Assembly: GCA_041287495.1 (NCBI GenBank) | Contig: JBEULE010000034.1 | Span: 62,001 to 126,000 of the forward strand | Source: JAOABC01 sp041287495 | GTDB taxonomy: Bacteria > Aquificota > Aquificia > Aquificales > Hydrogenothermaceae | Direction: 5' to 3' | DNA: 64,000 nucleotides | In this document: positions 25,441 through 34,224 of the stretch, one piece after another | Numbering within the stretch: the stretch's first letter is position 1 | Layout of the letters: each line of letters begins with the position of its first letter | Program-made: the position numbers and the translations under genes | Notes under the pieces: generated by a model | Told to the model about the DNA's origin: nothing | Database searches by the model: none | Seen by the model: the letters and a program-made list of their open reading frames with translations, nothing else

Positions 25441-28256
25441 GGAAATTATTTTATGGCAGTTTATCTATCTTTATATCTGGATATGTAGATATACATGCAG
25501 AAGATGGCTATTTACTTTATGAAATGATTAAGTCAAAGGAACCTAAAAAAATAGAACATACAAAAAAAATCGATAATATAAGAGATGAAGAGCTTTTAAA
25601 ACTTTTATTAATAACTTTCTTAGGAAATAAAGATTTAGAAAATGGGTACATAATAGCAAAAGAGGGAGTAGAGCTTTTTCCTAAGAATCCATACTGGTGG
25701 GAGTGGTATGGGAAAACAGCTTTATGGACTAAACGTTTTGAAGAGTCTTTAGCAGCTTATCAGCAACTATATAAATTAAACCCTACAAAAGATAATTTAA
25801 AAAATCTCTTTAATATGGCATTAGCTTCAAACAGATTTGATTTAGCATCACAGCTTATAGTAGAAAATAGAGAACTTTTCAATGAAATGAAAAGTTTAAA
25901 AGATATGATATATATTTTTACTCAAAGTGGAAATATAGAGGAACTTATAAAGCTTCTTAATCAGAAATTCTTAGAAGAGAAAAATCCGGAATATCTATCT
26001 AATTTAGCATTTATAAACTATGATTACGGTCAGATTGAAAATGCTATCAAAAATTTAGAGGAACTCTCAAAATACAGACCTCTAACTGTACCTGAGATAC
26101 TTCTCTACTCAACCTCTCTGTATGCTTTAAAAAATTTCTCCAAATCTTATGAAATTTTGAAGTCTAATTTAAAATATGTGGAGAGTTTAAAACCGAAGAA
26201 TAATGAGGAAGAAAAGCAACTGATAGAATATTATCAAGCTCTTTCAGATTTAGGTTGGTTTGTTAGAGATTTTGATGTTTCAATATATGCAAGTAAAAAG
26301 TTGTTAGACCTAAATCAAGCAAGACTTATAGATTATATAAGATTGTATGTATATTACTATAATAAGAAAGATTATCGTTTTTCCCTTTTGTACGCAAAAG
26401 AAGGTTATGAAAAGTTTAAAGATTTTTATCTTCTAACGGGATACATAGAATCTTTATACAGGTTAAATGAACAGAGGGAGATATATAAAGTTATGTCAAG
26501 TTTGGATATAAAAGATATATACAAAAATCCATACCTTCTATCGATATACATAAGGTCCATTTATAAAGCAGAGGGAAAAGAAAAGGCAGTCCAGTTTCTT
26601 GCTAAAGCATTAAATGAATACTTCTCAAGGGATTTATTATCAGAAGCTATATTTTTCTCTATAGAAACATCAGATCAGGAATTTGCTAATTACCTATTGA
26701 ATAGATTTAAAACATACGAAGATATCATTCCAAAACAGTTTATAGCCCTTTATATGTTTTTACAGAACTCTCAAAAAGCTTTGGAGCTTAGTTACAAAAT
26801 AAAAAAGGAAAATGATGAAGATTTACTATTTTATGCAGATATACTATACACTTATGGAAAAATAGAAGAAGCAGAAAAGATAAGATACGAAATTTATAAA
26901 AAATTATCTAATGACCCTTCTGTTTATCAAAATCCACAAAAACTAGAAACCTTTTTAAAGGTAGGTATTGACTATCTTCCGGCAGCAGAAATTGAAAGAT
27001 TACTTAAAGTTGCTAAAAACATAATAGACCCAACTGTTTTTGAAGATATTTACTTATCTTATCTTTTGAAGATGGCAGAGTATCAAAAAGTTGAATATCT
27101 GATAACTAAATATAAAAAAGTTTTAAGACCTTGGATGTATCTAAATATTGCCCTTTGGGAAGATGATAGATTTTGGCAGGATGAACTTTTAAGTAAGTAC
27201 TCTGATATCCTTCCTATTAGGGATAGAGTAGAAGCTTTTAGAAGAACAGGACAGATAAATAAAGCAGGATACTACGGTTATAAAGGTCTGGAAGAAAACA
27301 GAGAAGACTATTTGTTATATAAACAGTTTAGAGATTTAGCTACTACATATTACTCAAAGATTGATAATACTGTATTGTATACAAACTGGGATAAGGTTTC
27401 TTCAGTAAACGATAACTTTCTCATAAGATATTATTTTACAAAAGGTTTTTATGTCAATTATCAATTAATTAGTTATTTTGGGGTTAATAGTAATAACTCC
27501 ATATACAGGGATTTGGAAAATCTCAGTTATAACTTGTTTAAAATAGGGAAGTTGTTTGATGATGGATACATTGAGGTAGGAATTTCTTATCTAAACGGTA
27601 TAAAAAACAATACAGGTATTACTTTTAAATATAGACATTATTTGAGTAATCAAACAGATATAGAGATTTCAGGTGGTATAAAACAGCTCTCTTATGAAAG
27701 TTTATATATGTTTTTTGGAGGAATGAAGGATTATGTAAATCTGTCTTTATCTCACAGTTTGACAAACAGAGCTTTTATTTTTGGTTCTTTAAATAAAGAT
27801 TTTTATAAATCTCAAGATAACAAAAGTATAGGAGATAGTTTTAGTATATACGGAGAATCTTCCTATAAATTGAGGATAGGATATCCAGATTACACATTCC
27901 GTATATATCTACAAAATAGCAATTTTAATGAGAAAAATACAGATAAAGGAGTTATAAACAAAATATCATCTCAACCTAATCCAGATGTTTTACCTCAAAG
28001 TTATAGCTTAATAGGAGCTGGATTTTTATTTGGATTTGACAACAGAGATAACTATGTGAGAGTTTTAAGACCATTTTTCAGTAGTGATATTACTTTTAAT
28101 AGTAAAACTGGCTTAGGTTATGGGTTTTCTGCTGGACTTGGGGGAACCATCTTTCGTCAGGATAACTTATCTTCTGGATTTAGGTATATAAAAGACTTTA
28201 AAGGAACAACTACATCTTTTTGGGAATATTTCTTAAAATATCTACTATTCTTTTAG
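25437..28256 (+). CDS. pelB: PelB-like TPR/outer-membrane porin (C-terminal half)
   Basis: 939 residues with its own signal sequence (about 1-21, ending near IHAED). TPR repeats run to about residue 620 (for example YWWEWYGKTALWTKRFEESLAAYQQLYKLNP). A C-terminal β-barrel of alternating strands follows (about 660-939) and ends in aromatic residues (YFLKYLLFF). PelB exports Pel across the outer membrane, while its periplasmic TPRs hold PelA. The separate signal peptide indicates the split from the upstream gene is real rather than a frameshift. It is last gene of the operon. Confidence 0.83.
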   Translation: MRKLFYGSLSIFISGYVDIHAEDGYLLYEMIKSKEPKKIEHTKKIDNIRDEELLKLLLITFLGNKDLENGYIIAKEGVELFPKNPYWWEWYGKTALWTKRFEESLAAYQQLYKLNPTKDNLKNLFNMALASNRFDLASQLIVENRELFNEMKSLKDMIYIFTQSGNIEELIKLLNQKFLEEKNPEYLSNLAFINYDYGQIENAIKNLEELSKYRPLTVPEILLYSTSLYALKNFSKSYEILKSNLKYVESLKPKNNEEEKQLIEYYQALSDLGWFVRDFDVSIYASKKLLDLNQARLIDYIRLYVYYYNKKDYRFSLLYAKEGYEKFKDFYLLTGYIESLYRLNEQREIYKVMSSLDIKDIYKNPYLLSIYIRSIYKAEGKEKAVQFLAKALNEYFSRDLLSEAIFFSIETSDQEFANYLLNRFKTYEDIIPKQFIALYMFLQNSQKALELSYKIKKENDEDLLFYADILYTYGKIEEAEKIRYEIYKKLSNDPSVYQNPQKLETFLKVGIDYLPAAEIERLLKVAKNIIDPTVFEDIYLSYLLKMAEYQKVEYLITKYKKVLRPWMYLNIALWEDDRFWQDELLSKYSDILPIRDRVEAFRRTGQINKAGYYGYKGLEENREDYLLYKQFRDLATTYYSKIDNTVLYTNWDKVSSVNDNFLIRYYFTKGFYVNYQLISYFGVNSNNSIYRDLENLSYNLFKIGKLFDDGYIEVGISYLNGIKNNTGITFKYRHYLSNQTDIEISGGIKQLSYESLYMFFGGMKDYVNLSLSHSLTNRAFIFGSLNKDFYKSQDNKSIGDSFSIYGESSYKLRIGYPDYTFRIYLQNSNFNEKNTDKGVINKISSQPNPDVLPQSYSLIGAGFLFGFDNRDNYVRVLRPFFSSDITFNSKTGLGYGFSAGLGGTIFRQDNLSSGFRYIKDFKGTTTSFWEYFLKYLLFF

Positions 28257-28289
28257 GTTTATATACTTTAAGTTTGCCTTATTTACTTC

Positions 28290-28295
28290 TATAAT
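28290..28295 (+). promoter_or_regulatory. Candidate -10 element after the pel operon
   Basis: TATAAT lies 37 bases before the next ATG; the -35 (TTTAAG, 17 bases up) is weak. It suggests the following gene can be transcribed apart from pel. Confidence 0.3.
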
Positions 28296-28332
28296 ATCTC
28301 TACAGAAAATTTTAAAGATCTGGTAGAGGTGA

Positions 28333-29121
28333 ATGCAGATAGATTTTGTAGATATACTAATAATAGCTGGAATATTTTTTGTAGTTGTGTATTATGCATT
28401 TTTAAGATATAAAGAAGAGAAAAAGAAACAGGAATTGCAACTAATTCCTACCTTAGAAGCTTACAAAGAAAAGTTTCTAAGGGAAAAAGAAGACTATATA
28501 AATAGATCTAAAATCTACCAAGAAAAACTTAATCACCTAAAGCAAGAGTTAAATGATTTAAAAAATAAAATAAAAGAATACCCATGGACAGAGTCCCAAA
28601 TTAAATATTTAAAACAGATGAAGGGCTCTGAGTTTGAGTATTTTTTTAACACAGTTTTTCAGATGCTTGGTTTTGAAGTTATAGATCCGCAGTACTATAG
28701 GGAGTTCCATATAGACATTATACTAAAATTGGAAGATGGTGAAAGAAAAGAGTATATAATAGTAGATTATGTAGATTTTACAGAAGTAAAGAAGTTAGAT
28801 GAAGATTATCTAAAAGAACTTAATAAAGGTAAAGAAAAATATCAGATATCAAAAGTTTGGATAATAACAAACTCATATTTAGAAGAAAATATGATGAAAA
28901 AGATTTTCCAGTATGACTTTAATCTTATAGATACAGATTTTATTACAAAATTTATACCATCTTTAAATTTTTTCTATGAATATGAAGATATTAAATCTAA
29001 GTTTCATGCAACGGAGATACTTTATAAAGAGATGTTTGACGAAGTTATAAGGAGAGACCACTGGTTAGAAGAGGTGGAGCAAAAGTTAATTGAAGCTGTT
29101 GAGAAAAGAAATAAATTATAA
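28333..29121 (+). CDS. Membrane-anchored coiled-coil protein with restriction-endonuclease-like fold
   Basis: 262 residues. There is one N-terminal TM helix (about 6-24), a charged coiled-coil (about 28-85), then MKGSEFEYFFNTVFQMLGFEV and HIDIILKLEDGE, which look like an Mrr/PD-(D/E)xK fold. The usual metal lysine after the second strand is not seen: the segment reads YIIVDYVDF where active enzymes have QxK. A C-terminal amphipathic tail follows. It is probably catalytically dead or binds nucleic acid or protein at the membrane. GAGGTG precedes the ATG. No methylase accompanies it, so restriction is unlikely. Function not known. Confidence 0.5.
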   Translation: MQIDFVDILIIAGIFFVVVYYAFLRYKEEKKKQELQLIPTLEAYKEKFLREKEDYINRSKIYQEKLNHLKQELNDLKNKIKEYPWTESQIKYLKQMKGSEFEYFFNTVFQMLGFEVIDPQYYREFHIDIILKLEDGERKEYIIVDYVDFTEVKKLDEDYLKELNKGKEKYQISKVWIITNSYLEENMMKKIFQYDFNLIDTDFITKFIPSLNFFYEYEDIKSKFHATEILYKEMFDEVIRRDHWLEEVEQKLIEAVEKRNKL

Positions 29122-29149
29122 CAGAAAGAAAGATTAAAAGAGGTGTAAA

Positions 29150-29947
29150 ATGATAGCTGTAAGAAAACCTGCAGTAGCAAATCTATTCTATCCTGCAGAA
29201 AGTAAAAAACTCCGTTTGATGATAGAATACTACTTAAATGAAGCTCCTATTTTTGGTTATAAACCGGAAGGTTTAATATCCCCCCATGCAGGATATGTAT
29301 ATTCCGGAAAAACTGCTGCAGTTTCATACAAACAGCTTCTAAATTTGGATAAAGGTAAACATTACACATTTTTATTAATCGGACCTTCTCACTATGTCTA
29401 TATGAATGGTATATCTTTTGGTTATTATGATTACTGGTTAACACCTTTTGGAGAAGTTAAAGTAAACAAGGAAAAGATATTACAGTTTGCCAAGGATAAC
29501 CCCCATTTTCCTATAACCTTAAATACAGTTCCCCATCAAAAAGAACATTCATTAGAAGTTCAGGTTCCATTTTTACAGGTAGTTATGGAAGATTTTGATA
29601 TAATTCCTCTGGTTTACGGAGATATAGACCCGATATATATTAAGAGATTGATGGAGTATTTTAAAGACGAAAATACTATAGTAATAATAAGTTCAGATTT
29701 AAGTCATTACTATCCGGATAACGTAGCAAGACAGCTTGATGAAAATTGTCATTTAGCTGTAGAAAAGTTAGATGTTAGATACCTTGAAAGATGTGAGGCC
29801 TGCGGTAAGATAGGTATGGAAGGTATGATACTTTATGCAAAAGACCACAACCTTAAAGCAAAACTTTTAGATTATAAAACTTCCGGAGATACATCCGGAG
29901 ATTACTCTGCGGTGGTGGGATATGGAAGTTATATCTTCTATAAGTAA
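29150..29947 (+). CDS. amrB: AmmeMemoRadiSam system protein B (MEMO1 family)
   Basis: 265 residues of the MEMO family, related to extradiol dioxygenases. The putative metal ligands are in SPHAGYVYSG (H46) and GPSHYVY (H81), with SSDLSHYYPD further on. The physiological reaction is unknown. The family co-occurs with AMMECR1 and a radical SAM protein, and both are adjacent here. AGAGGTG precedes the ATG. It overlaps the next gene by 26 bp. Confidence 0.93.
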   Translation: MIAVRKPAVANLFYPAESKKLRLMIEYYLNEAPIFGYKPEGLISPHAGYVYSGKTAAVSYKQLLNLDKGKHYTFLLIGPSHYVYMNGISFGYYDYWLTPFGEVKVNKEKILQFAKDNPHFPITLNTVPHQKEHSLEVQVPFLQVVMEDFDIIPLVYGDIDPIYIKRLMEYFKDENTIVIISSDLSHYYPDNVARQLDENCHLAVEKLDVRYLERCEACGKIGMEGMILYAKDHNLKAKLLDYKTSGDTSGDYSAVVGYGSYIFYK

Positions 29948-30503
29948 AGAAGAAGGTGAATTTCTTTTAAAACTTGCAAGATACTCTATAGAGTACTATT
30001 TAAGCACAGGAAAAACTCCGATTATTCGGCCAGAAGATATACCATACGAAAATCTTAAAAAGTTAGGTGCTTCCTTTGTCACTTTAGAAACTAAACAAGG
30101 AAGTTTAAGGGGATGTATAGGGTCTATTATACCTCACAGACCTCTGTATGAAGATGTCATATATAACTCAATCTCTTCTGCTGTTTCTGATCCAAGATTT
30201 TATCCTGTATCTATAGATGAGCTTAATAATATAAAAATTAAAGTTTCTGTCCTAACTTATCCCCAGTCTTTACCTTATGATAGTTGGATAGACCTTCTAA
30301 ATAAGATAGAACCTTTTAGGGATGGTGTGATAATAAAGTATGGTAACCGTTCAGCAACTTTTCTACCGGATGTGTGGGAAGACCTTCCAGATAAGGAAAG
30401 TTTTTTCTCTCATCTATGTTTAAAAGCTGGACTACCATCCGACTGTTATAAAAGATATAAATTAGAAGTATTTACTTATAGAACTATATCGTTTAGCGAA
30501 TAA
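29922..30503 (+). CDS. amrA: AmmeMemoRadiSam system protein A (AMMECR1 domain)
   Basis: 193-residue AMMECR1-fold protein. It contains the invariant LRGCIGSI hexapeptide region with its cysteine, followed by RPLYEDVIYNSISSAVSDPRF and FLPDVWEDLPDKESFFSHLCLKAGL. No biochemical role is established. It overlaps amrB by 26 bp. Its stop codon abuts, base for base, the stop of the convergent radical SAM gene. Confidence 0.94.
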   Translation: MEVISSISKEEGEFLLKLARYSIEYYLSTGKTPIIRPEDIPYENLKKLGASFVTLETKQGSLRGCIGSIIPHRPLYEDVIYNSISSAVSDPRFYPVSIDELNNIKIKVSVLTYPQSLPYDSWIDLLNKIEPFRDGVIIKYGNRSATFLPDVWEDLPDKESFFSHLCLKAGLPSDCYKRYKLEVFTYRTISFSE

Positions 30504-31526
30504 TTACTTCCAAACTCCTGCTATCTCTGTATTACACTTTGGACATCTTCCATCTATAAGATGATTCTTAACATACTGTCCTACATATCCACTTCTTTCA
30601 ATAACTTTAAAATTACAGTTTGGGCAGTATGTTGATTCTCTGTCTTCATCTATAATATTTCCTACATATATGTAGTTAAGTCCTTCTTCTTTGCCTATCT
30701 CATAAGCTTCTTTGAGTTTTCCAAGTGGGGTAGGTGGTTTATCTAACATTTTATATGTTGGGAAAAATCTGGATATATGCCAAGGTATATTTTTATCTAT
30801 GGAAGCTATAAATCTGGCTATATCTCTTAACTCTTCTTTTGAATCATTTTCTCCTGGTATTATCAGGGTAGTAATCTCTATCCATATACCTTGTTTATAA
30901 GTGTACTCTATCGATTCTAAAACCGGTTTCAACCTTGCACCACATATCTCTCTATAAAATCTATCTGTAAATGCTTTTAAATCTATATTAGCAGCGTCAA
31001 GGTATGGTTTTATTGTATCAATAGCTTCTTTGGTTTCATATCCACTACTTACAAAAACTGTTTTTACACCATACTGTTTTGCTAATTTAAAGGTATCATA
31101 GGCATACTCAAAAACTACAACAGGTTCGTTGTATGTAAAAGCAATTGATGGTATCTTTCTTGTTCTTGCTATATTTACTATTGTCTGTGGAAGTAGATCT
31201 ATTCCGAAAACTTCAAAGTTATGTTCCTGTGGATACTGAGATATCTCAAAATTCTGACAAAACTGACAGCTAAAATTACAACCAACGGTTCCAACTGAAA
31301 ATATCTCTGTTCCAGGTAGAAAGTGAAAAAGTGGTTTCTTTTCTATTGGGTCAATATTGTAGGCAGCTGCAAGTCCATAAACTGTTAGATATAGATTACC
31401 ATCTTCATTTTTTCTAATTCCACACTTTCCATACTCCCCTTCTCCTAATACACATCTCTGAGAACAGGCCTTACATAAAACCTTATTATCTTTTCTTTTT
31501 TCAGATAACCACGCTAAAGCTTTCAA
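30504..31526 (-). CDS. amrS: AmmeMemoRadiSam system radical SAM enzyme
   Basis: 340 residues. The [4Fe-4S] motif is GCNFSCQFC (C83, C87, C90). A four-cysteine N-terminal motif (C18, C21, C25, C35) and a C-terminal zinc-ribbon (CPNC ... CPKC) flank the PflA-like core, matching the AmrS family. The substrate is unknown. The start is TTG at 31526 with GGAG eight bases upstream; no ATG fits. It is convergent with amrA rather than co-directional. Confidence 0.92.
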   Translation of the reverse strand: MKALAWLSEKRKDNKVLCKACSQRCVLGEGEYGKCGIRKNEDGNLYLTVYGLAAAYNIDPIEKKPLFHFLPGTEIFSVGTVGCNFSCQFCQNFEISQYPQEHNFEVFGIDLLPQTIVNIARTRKIPSIAFTYNEPVVVFEYAYDTFKLAKQYGVKTVFVSSGYETKEAIDTIKPYLDAANIDLKAFTDRFYREICGARLKPVLESIEYTYKQGIWIEITTLIIPGENDSKEELRDIARFIASIDKNIPWHISRFFPTYKMLDKPPTPLGKLKEAYEIGKEEGLNYIYVGNIIDEDRESTYCPNCNFKVIERSGYVGQYVKNHLIDGRCPKCNTEIAGVWK

Positions 31527-31572
31527 CTTTTAAACTCCATTTACTTTTAAAATTAAATATATGTAAAATTTT

Positions 31573-32112
31573 TTACTCTTCATCAACAGTTAACTTCCAG
31601 CCTTTTTTATTTGTTGTGTAGAAGTTTTTACCCATAAATAGAGTGTATTGAACTTTTGAAGGTGATAGTTTACTCTTCTTATAATGTTTCATTATAACTC
31701 TTCCAACTACAAGGTCATGGTCATAAAACTTTATTATATCTTCCAAAACACACTCATATATCAGGAGAGATTGGGTTATTACAGATGATTTTATAGCCGT
31801 GCCTTTTATCCTTTCTAAATTAACTAAGTTCCACTTGTTTACTTCATTTCCATGAGTTTTTCCTACTATATGTATATCTTTCGCATATTTTATTGGCAAA
31901 AAATTTATACTGAAATCCTTTACTTCTTCAATAATTTTCCTACTATAGTTTTCGTTATAACAGGAAAATCCGTAAATAAATGGGTCTTTACTTAAAAGCA
32001 TATGGTGCGATACAGCAAATGGATTATCTCCAACACAAACAATGGACACAGGTCTTGGTAAATAACCTAATGTATACTGTCCTTCTTCAAGAGTTTTAAA
32101 ACCTTCTAACAT
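31573..32112 (-). CDS. Flavin reductase-like FMN-binding protein
   Basis: 179 residues resembling the flavoredoxin/flavin-reductase split-barrel family (LPRPVSIVCVGDNPFAVSHH, FIYGFSCYNENYSRKIIEEVKDFSINFL, VNKWNLVNLERIKGTAI). Such proteins bind FMN and reduce flavins with NAD(P)H or pass electrons. The start is ATG at 32112, sharing a base with the photolyase stop (TGATG) with AAGG upstream; the GTG three bases earlier is less likely. Direct coupling to a flavin-dependent photolyase suggests a supporting role; that is inference. Confidence 0.8.
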   Translation of the reverse strand: MLEGFKTLEEGQYTLGYLPRPVSIVCVGDNPFAVSHHMLLSKDPFIYGFSCYNENYSRKIIEEVKDFSINFLPIKYAKDIHIVGKTHGNEVNKWNLVNLERIKGTAIKSSVITQSLLIYECVLEDIIKFYDHDLVVGRVIMKHYKKSKLSPSKVQYTLFMGKNFYTTNKKGWKLTVDEE

Positions 32113-33458
32113 CACTTAAACCTTTCAACATACTTTTTTATATCAAACTTCCTCTCTAAACCTTTATCATTCATATACCTGACTTTTCCGAAGATTTTTC
32201 TCTCTTGCCAGGGTCTGTCGTGTGTTCCAAAGCACCAAGATATTCCGGCATAACCGTTTGGGTCTCTACCATCAAGTTCATACTTATCATTTAGATAACA
32301 CGCTATATCAAAAGCTTCCTTAGGGTGGTTTGTCCATTCTATCAATCTCTTTGCCCAGTACATTCTCATATAGTTATGCATCTTCCCAGTTTTTAATAAC
32401 TCCTTCTGTGCTGCATTCCAGTATGGATCTTCTGTTTTTCCGTTTTCAAGTTCTTCGATACTGTATATTTTAGGTCTTGTATCCTTAGTATGTTCTTCTA
32501 ATGTATCTTTTGCCCATTTTGGAATACCTTCATATTGGTTATACATTGGATTGTAAAAACAGAAGTTTCTAGCAAGTTCTCGCCATACTATAAGCTCGTT
32601 GAAAAAAGATTTAACATTTTCATCATCAATTTTATAGTTTCTTAAAACTTCTTTAACTATTTTAACGGGAGATATCTGTCCAAAATGTAGATACGGACTT
32701 AAGTTTGATTGATAGTCTACTGTTGGGTCTGACCTTAAATCTTTGTATTTATGTAATTTTTCTTCTATAAAAACTTTTAACAACTTTTCTGCTTCATTAT
32801 ATCCACCTATAAACATCTCAGAAGGTTTAACAGATTTATCTATATTAAGCTGGTTTATGTAATCATCTACACTATCCAGATTCCAACTTTCAAAATCAAA
32901 ATTATCTGATTTTACTTTAGGTGGATCTATATCTATATTCTCTAAAAATTTATCCATAAGGTTATATATCTTAGGTCTTATTGTCATTGCATAAGGTTCT
33001 TGTTTATTTGAAACTAACCTAACTGGAACAATTACATCAGATTCAACTTCAAAAACTGTAACATCAGATATTTCAGCTATATACTGACGCCACATTCTTT
33101 GAGTCTTTAGATAGTTTGTATCTGTTATAACTACAGATGCCTCTTCTAAAAATCTTTTGCAACCTTCTGTGTATTTACCTCTATTTATAATAAACTTTAT
33201 ACCTAAGTCTCTAAACTTATCTCTTAACTTTAAAATTCCTTCTATCATAAATTTGTAATATCTAAGATTTGAGTGTTTATAACTGTCAGTTATATTAAAA
33301 ACTACTATGACTGGTTTATTTAGCTTATTTGCAACTTTTATTGCAAAGTATAAGGCATAGTTATAATCTATCCTTTGAGAGCTTTCCATACAGTATAAAA
33401 CATATTTTCCTGACGTATGAACATCTTTAAAGTTTAACTTAAAAACTCTTTTTTCCAT
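32112..33458 (-). CDS. phrB: Class II CPD deoxyribodipyrimidine photolyase
   Basis: 448-residue FAD enzyme that splits cyclobutane pyrimidine dimers using blue light. The N-terminal antenna domain has YVLYCMESSQRIDYNYAL. The C-terminal half has YLHFGQISP, ELIVWRELARNFCFYN, YWNAAQKELLKTGKMHNYMRMYWAKR and the class II ending WCFGTHDRPW. AAAGG precedes the ATG. Useful for a hot-spring organism exposed to sunlight. It is followed by an overlapping flavin reductase gene. Confidence 0.95.
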   Translation of the reverse strand: MEKRVFKLNFKDVHTSGKYVLYCMESSQRIDYNYALYFAIKVANKLNKPVIVVFNITDSYKHSNLRYYKFMIEGILKLRDKFRDLGIKFIINRGKYTEGCKRFLEEASVVITDTNYLKTQRMWRQYIAEISDVTVFEVESDVIVPVRLVSNKQEPYAMTIRPKIYNLMDKFLENIDIDPPKVKSDNFDFESWNLDSVDDYINQLNIDKSVKPSEMFIGGYNEAEKLLKVFIEEKLHKYKDLRSDPTVDYQSNLSPYLHFGQISPVKIVKEVLRNYKIDDENVKSFFNELIVWRELARNFCFYNPMYNQYEGIPKWAKDTLEEHTKDTRPKIYSIEELENGKTEDPYWNAAQKELLKTGKMHNYMRMYWAKRLIEWTNHPKEAFDIACYLNDKYELDGRDPNGYAGISWCFGTHDRPWQERKIFGKVRYMNDKGLERKFDIKKYVERFK

Positions 33459-33635
33459 ACTTTTAGACCTTTATATTTTTATTCTTGTTAAATTTTATCA
33501 AATTAGATATAAGAGAGGAATATCCATCATAAACAAAGTTAAAAAAAACGGTTATGAAATGAATAAAACAAACTTTCTTAAATCTACAGTATCTGTTAGC
33601 TTTATATATGAAATTAAATGTAGGAGGTAAGTAAA

Positions 33636-33740
33636 ATGAATCTACCAGAACCTTTCAGATTTATGAGGATAGGATGGTGGGTGGTTCATATTATTGGTAT
33701 AGCGGTTGTGTTTTACCTTGGAACTATCTTCGGTAAGTGA
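33636..33740 (+). CDS. 34-aa single-TM small protein
   Basis: ATG at 33636 preceded by a strong AGGAGGT. It encodes 34 residues: a short polar start (NLPEPFRFMRIG), then one hydrophobic helix (WWVVHIIGIAVVFYLGTIF). An intrinsic terminator follows 11 bases after the stop, so it forms a complete miniature gene. Family not recognised; it looks like a minor membrane-complex subunit, but nothing here proves it. It is below usual length cut-offs for gene callers. Confidence 0.65.
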   Translation: MNLPEPFRFMRIGWWVVHIIGIAVVFYLGTIFGK

Positions 33741-33751
33741 TTAATCTGTCC

Positions 33752-33778
33752 GGGGGATATGATTTCCCCCTATTTTTA
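33752..33778 (+). terminator. Intrinsic terminator after the 34-aa gene
   Basis: GGGGGA (33752-33757) pairs with TCCCCC (33765-33770) around a 7-nt loop, followed by TATTTTTAAT. It ends only a few bases before the next start codon at 33783. Confidence 0.8.
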
Positions 33779-33782
33779 ATCT

Positions 33783-34211
33783 ATGTATCTTTGGTATAAG
33801 TTGCTACATATAATATCTGTCATAGGATGGATAAGTTCCACATTAAGCTTAGGTTTATATATTATGTATAAAACTTTTATACTAAAAGATATGGACCAGA
33901 ATGTAGAGAGAGGTTTTTATAGATTTTTAACTTATTTTGAAATTCTATTTTTCTTTTTGGTCTTAATTTTTGGTTTTTTGATGTTTAAAGAAGCAGGCTA
34001 TACGTTGGATCAAAAGTGGATAAAGTATAAGATTTTTTTAGCTTTAACTGTTTTTTTACCTTTAGAAGTTGTAAACGGAGTTTTAGTGTTTAAATTTATG
34101 AATAATGAAAAGTGGTATATAATTTACGATAAATTTGTTTTGTATATATCACCGGTTTTGGTATTAGCTGGTGTTTTAATTTTGTACTTTGCTGTTTTTA
34201 AAATAACTTAA
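33783..34211 (+). CDS. Four-TM membrane protein, DUF2269/CopD-like
   Basis: 142 residues with about four hydrophobic helices. It opens with LWYKLLHIISVIGWISS, a pattern seen in DUF2269/CopD-like membrane proteins with a conserved His in helix 1. DQKWIKYKIFLALT also fits. The role is unknown; haem or metal handling has been suggested for relatives. No Shine-Dalgarno is visible before the ATG, and a terminator lies directly upstream, so expression may depend on read-through or a leaderless transcript. It is followed by a response regulator 13 bp later. Confidence 0.6.
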   Translation: MYLWYKLLHIISVIGWISSTLSLGLYIMYKTFILKDMDQNVERGFYRFLTYFEILFFFLVLIFGFLMFKEAGYTLDQKWIKYKIFLALTVFLPLEVVNGVLVFKFMNNEKWYIIYDKFVLYISPVLVLAGVLILYFAVFKIT

Positions 34212-34224
34212 AGAGGTGTTAAAG

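Noticed and set aside
28333..29121. Restriction-modification system
   Set aside because: No methyltransferase or specificity gene nearby, a membrane anchor is present, and the active-site lysine is missing.
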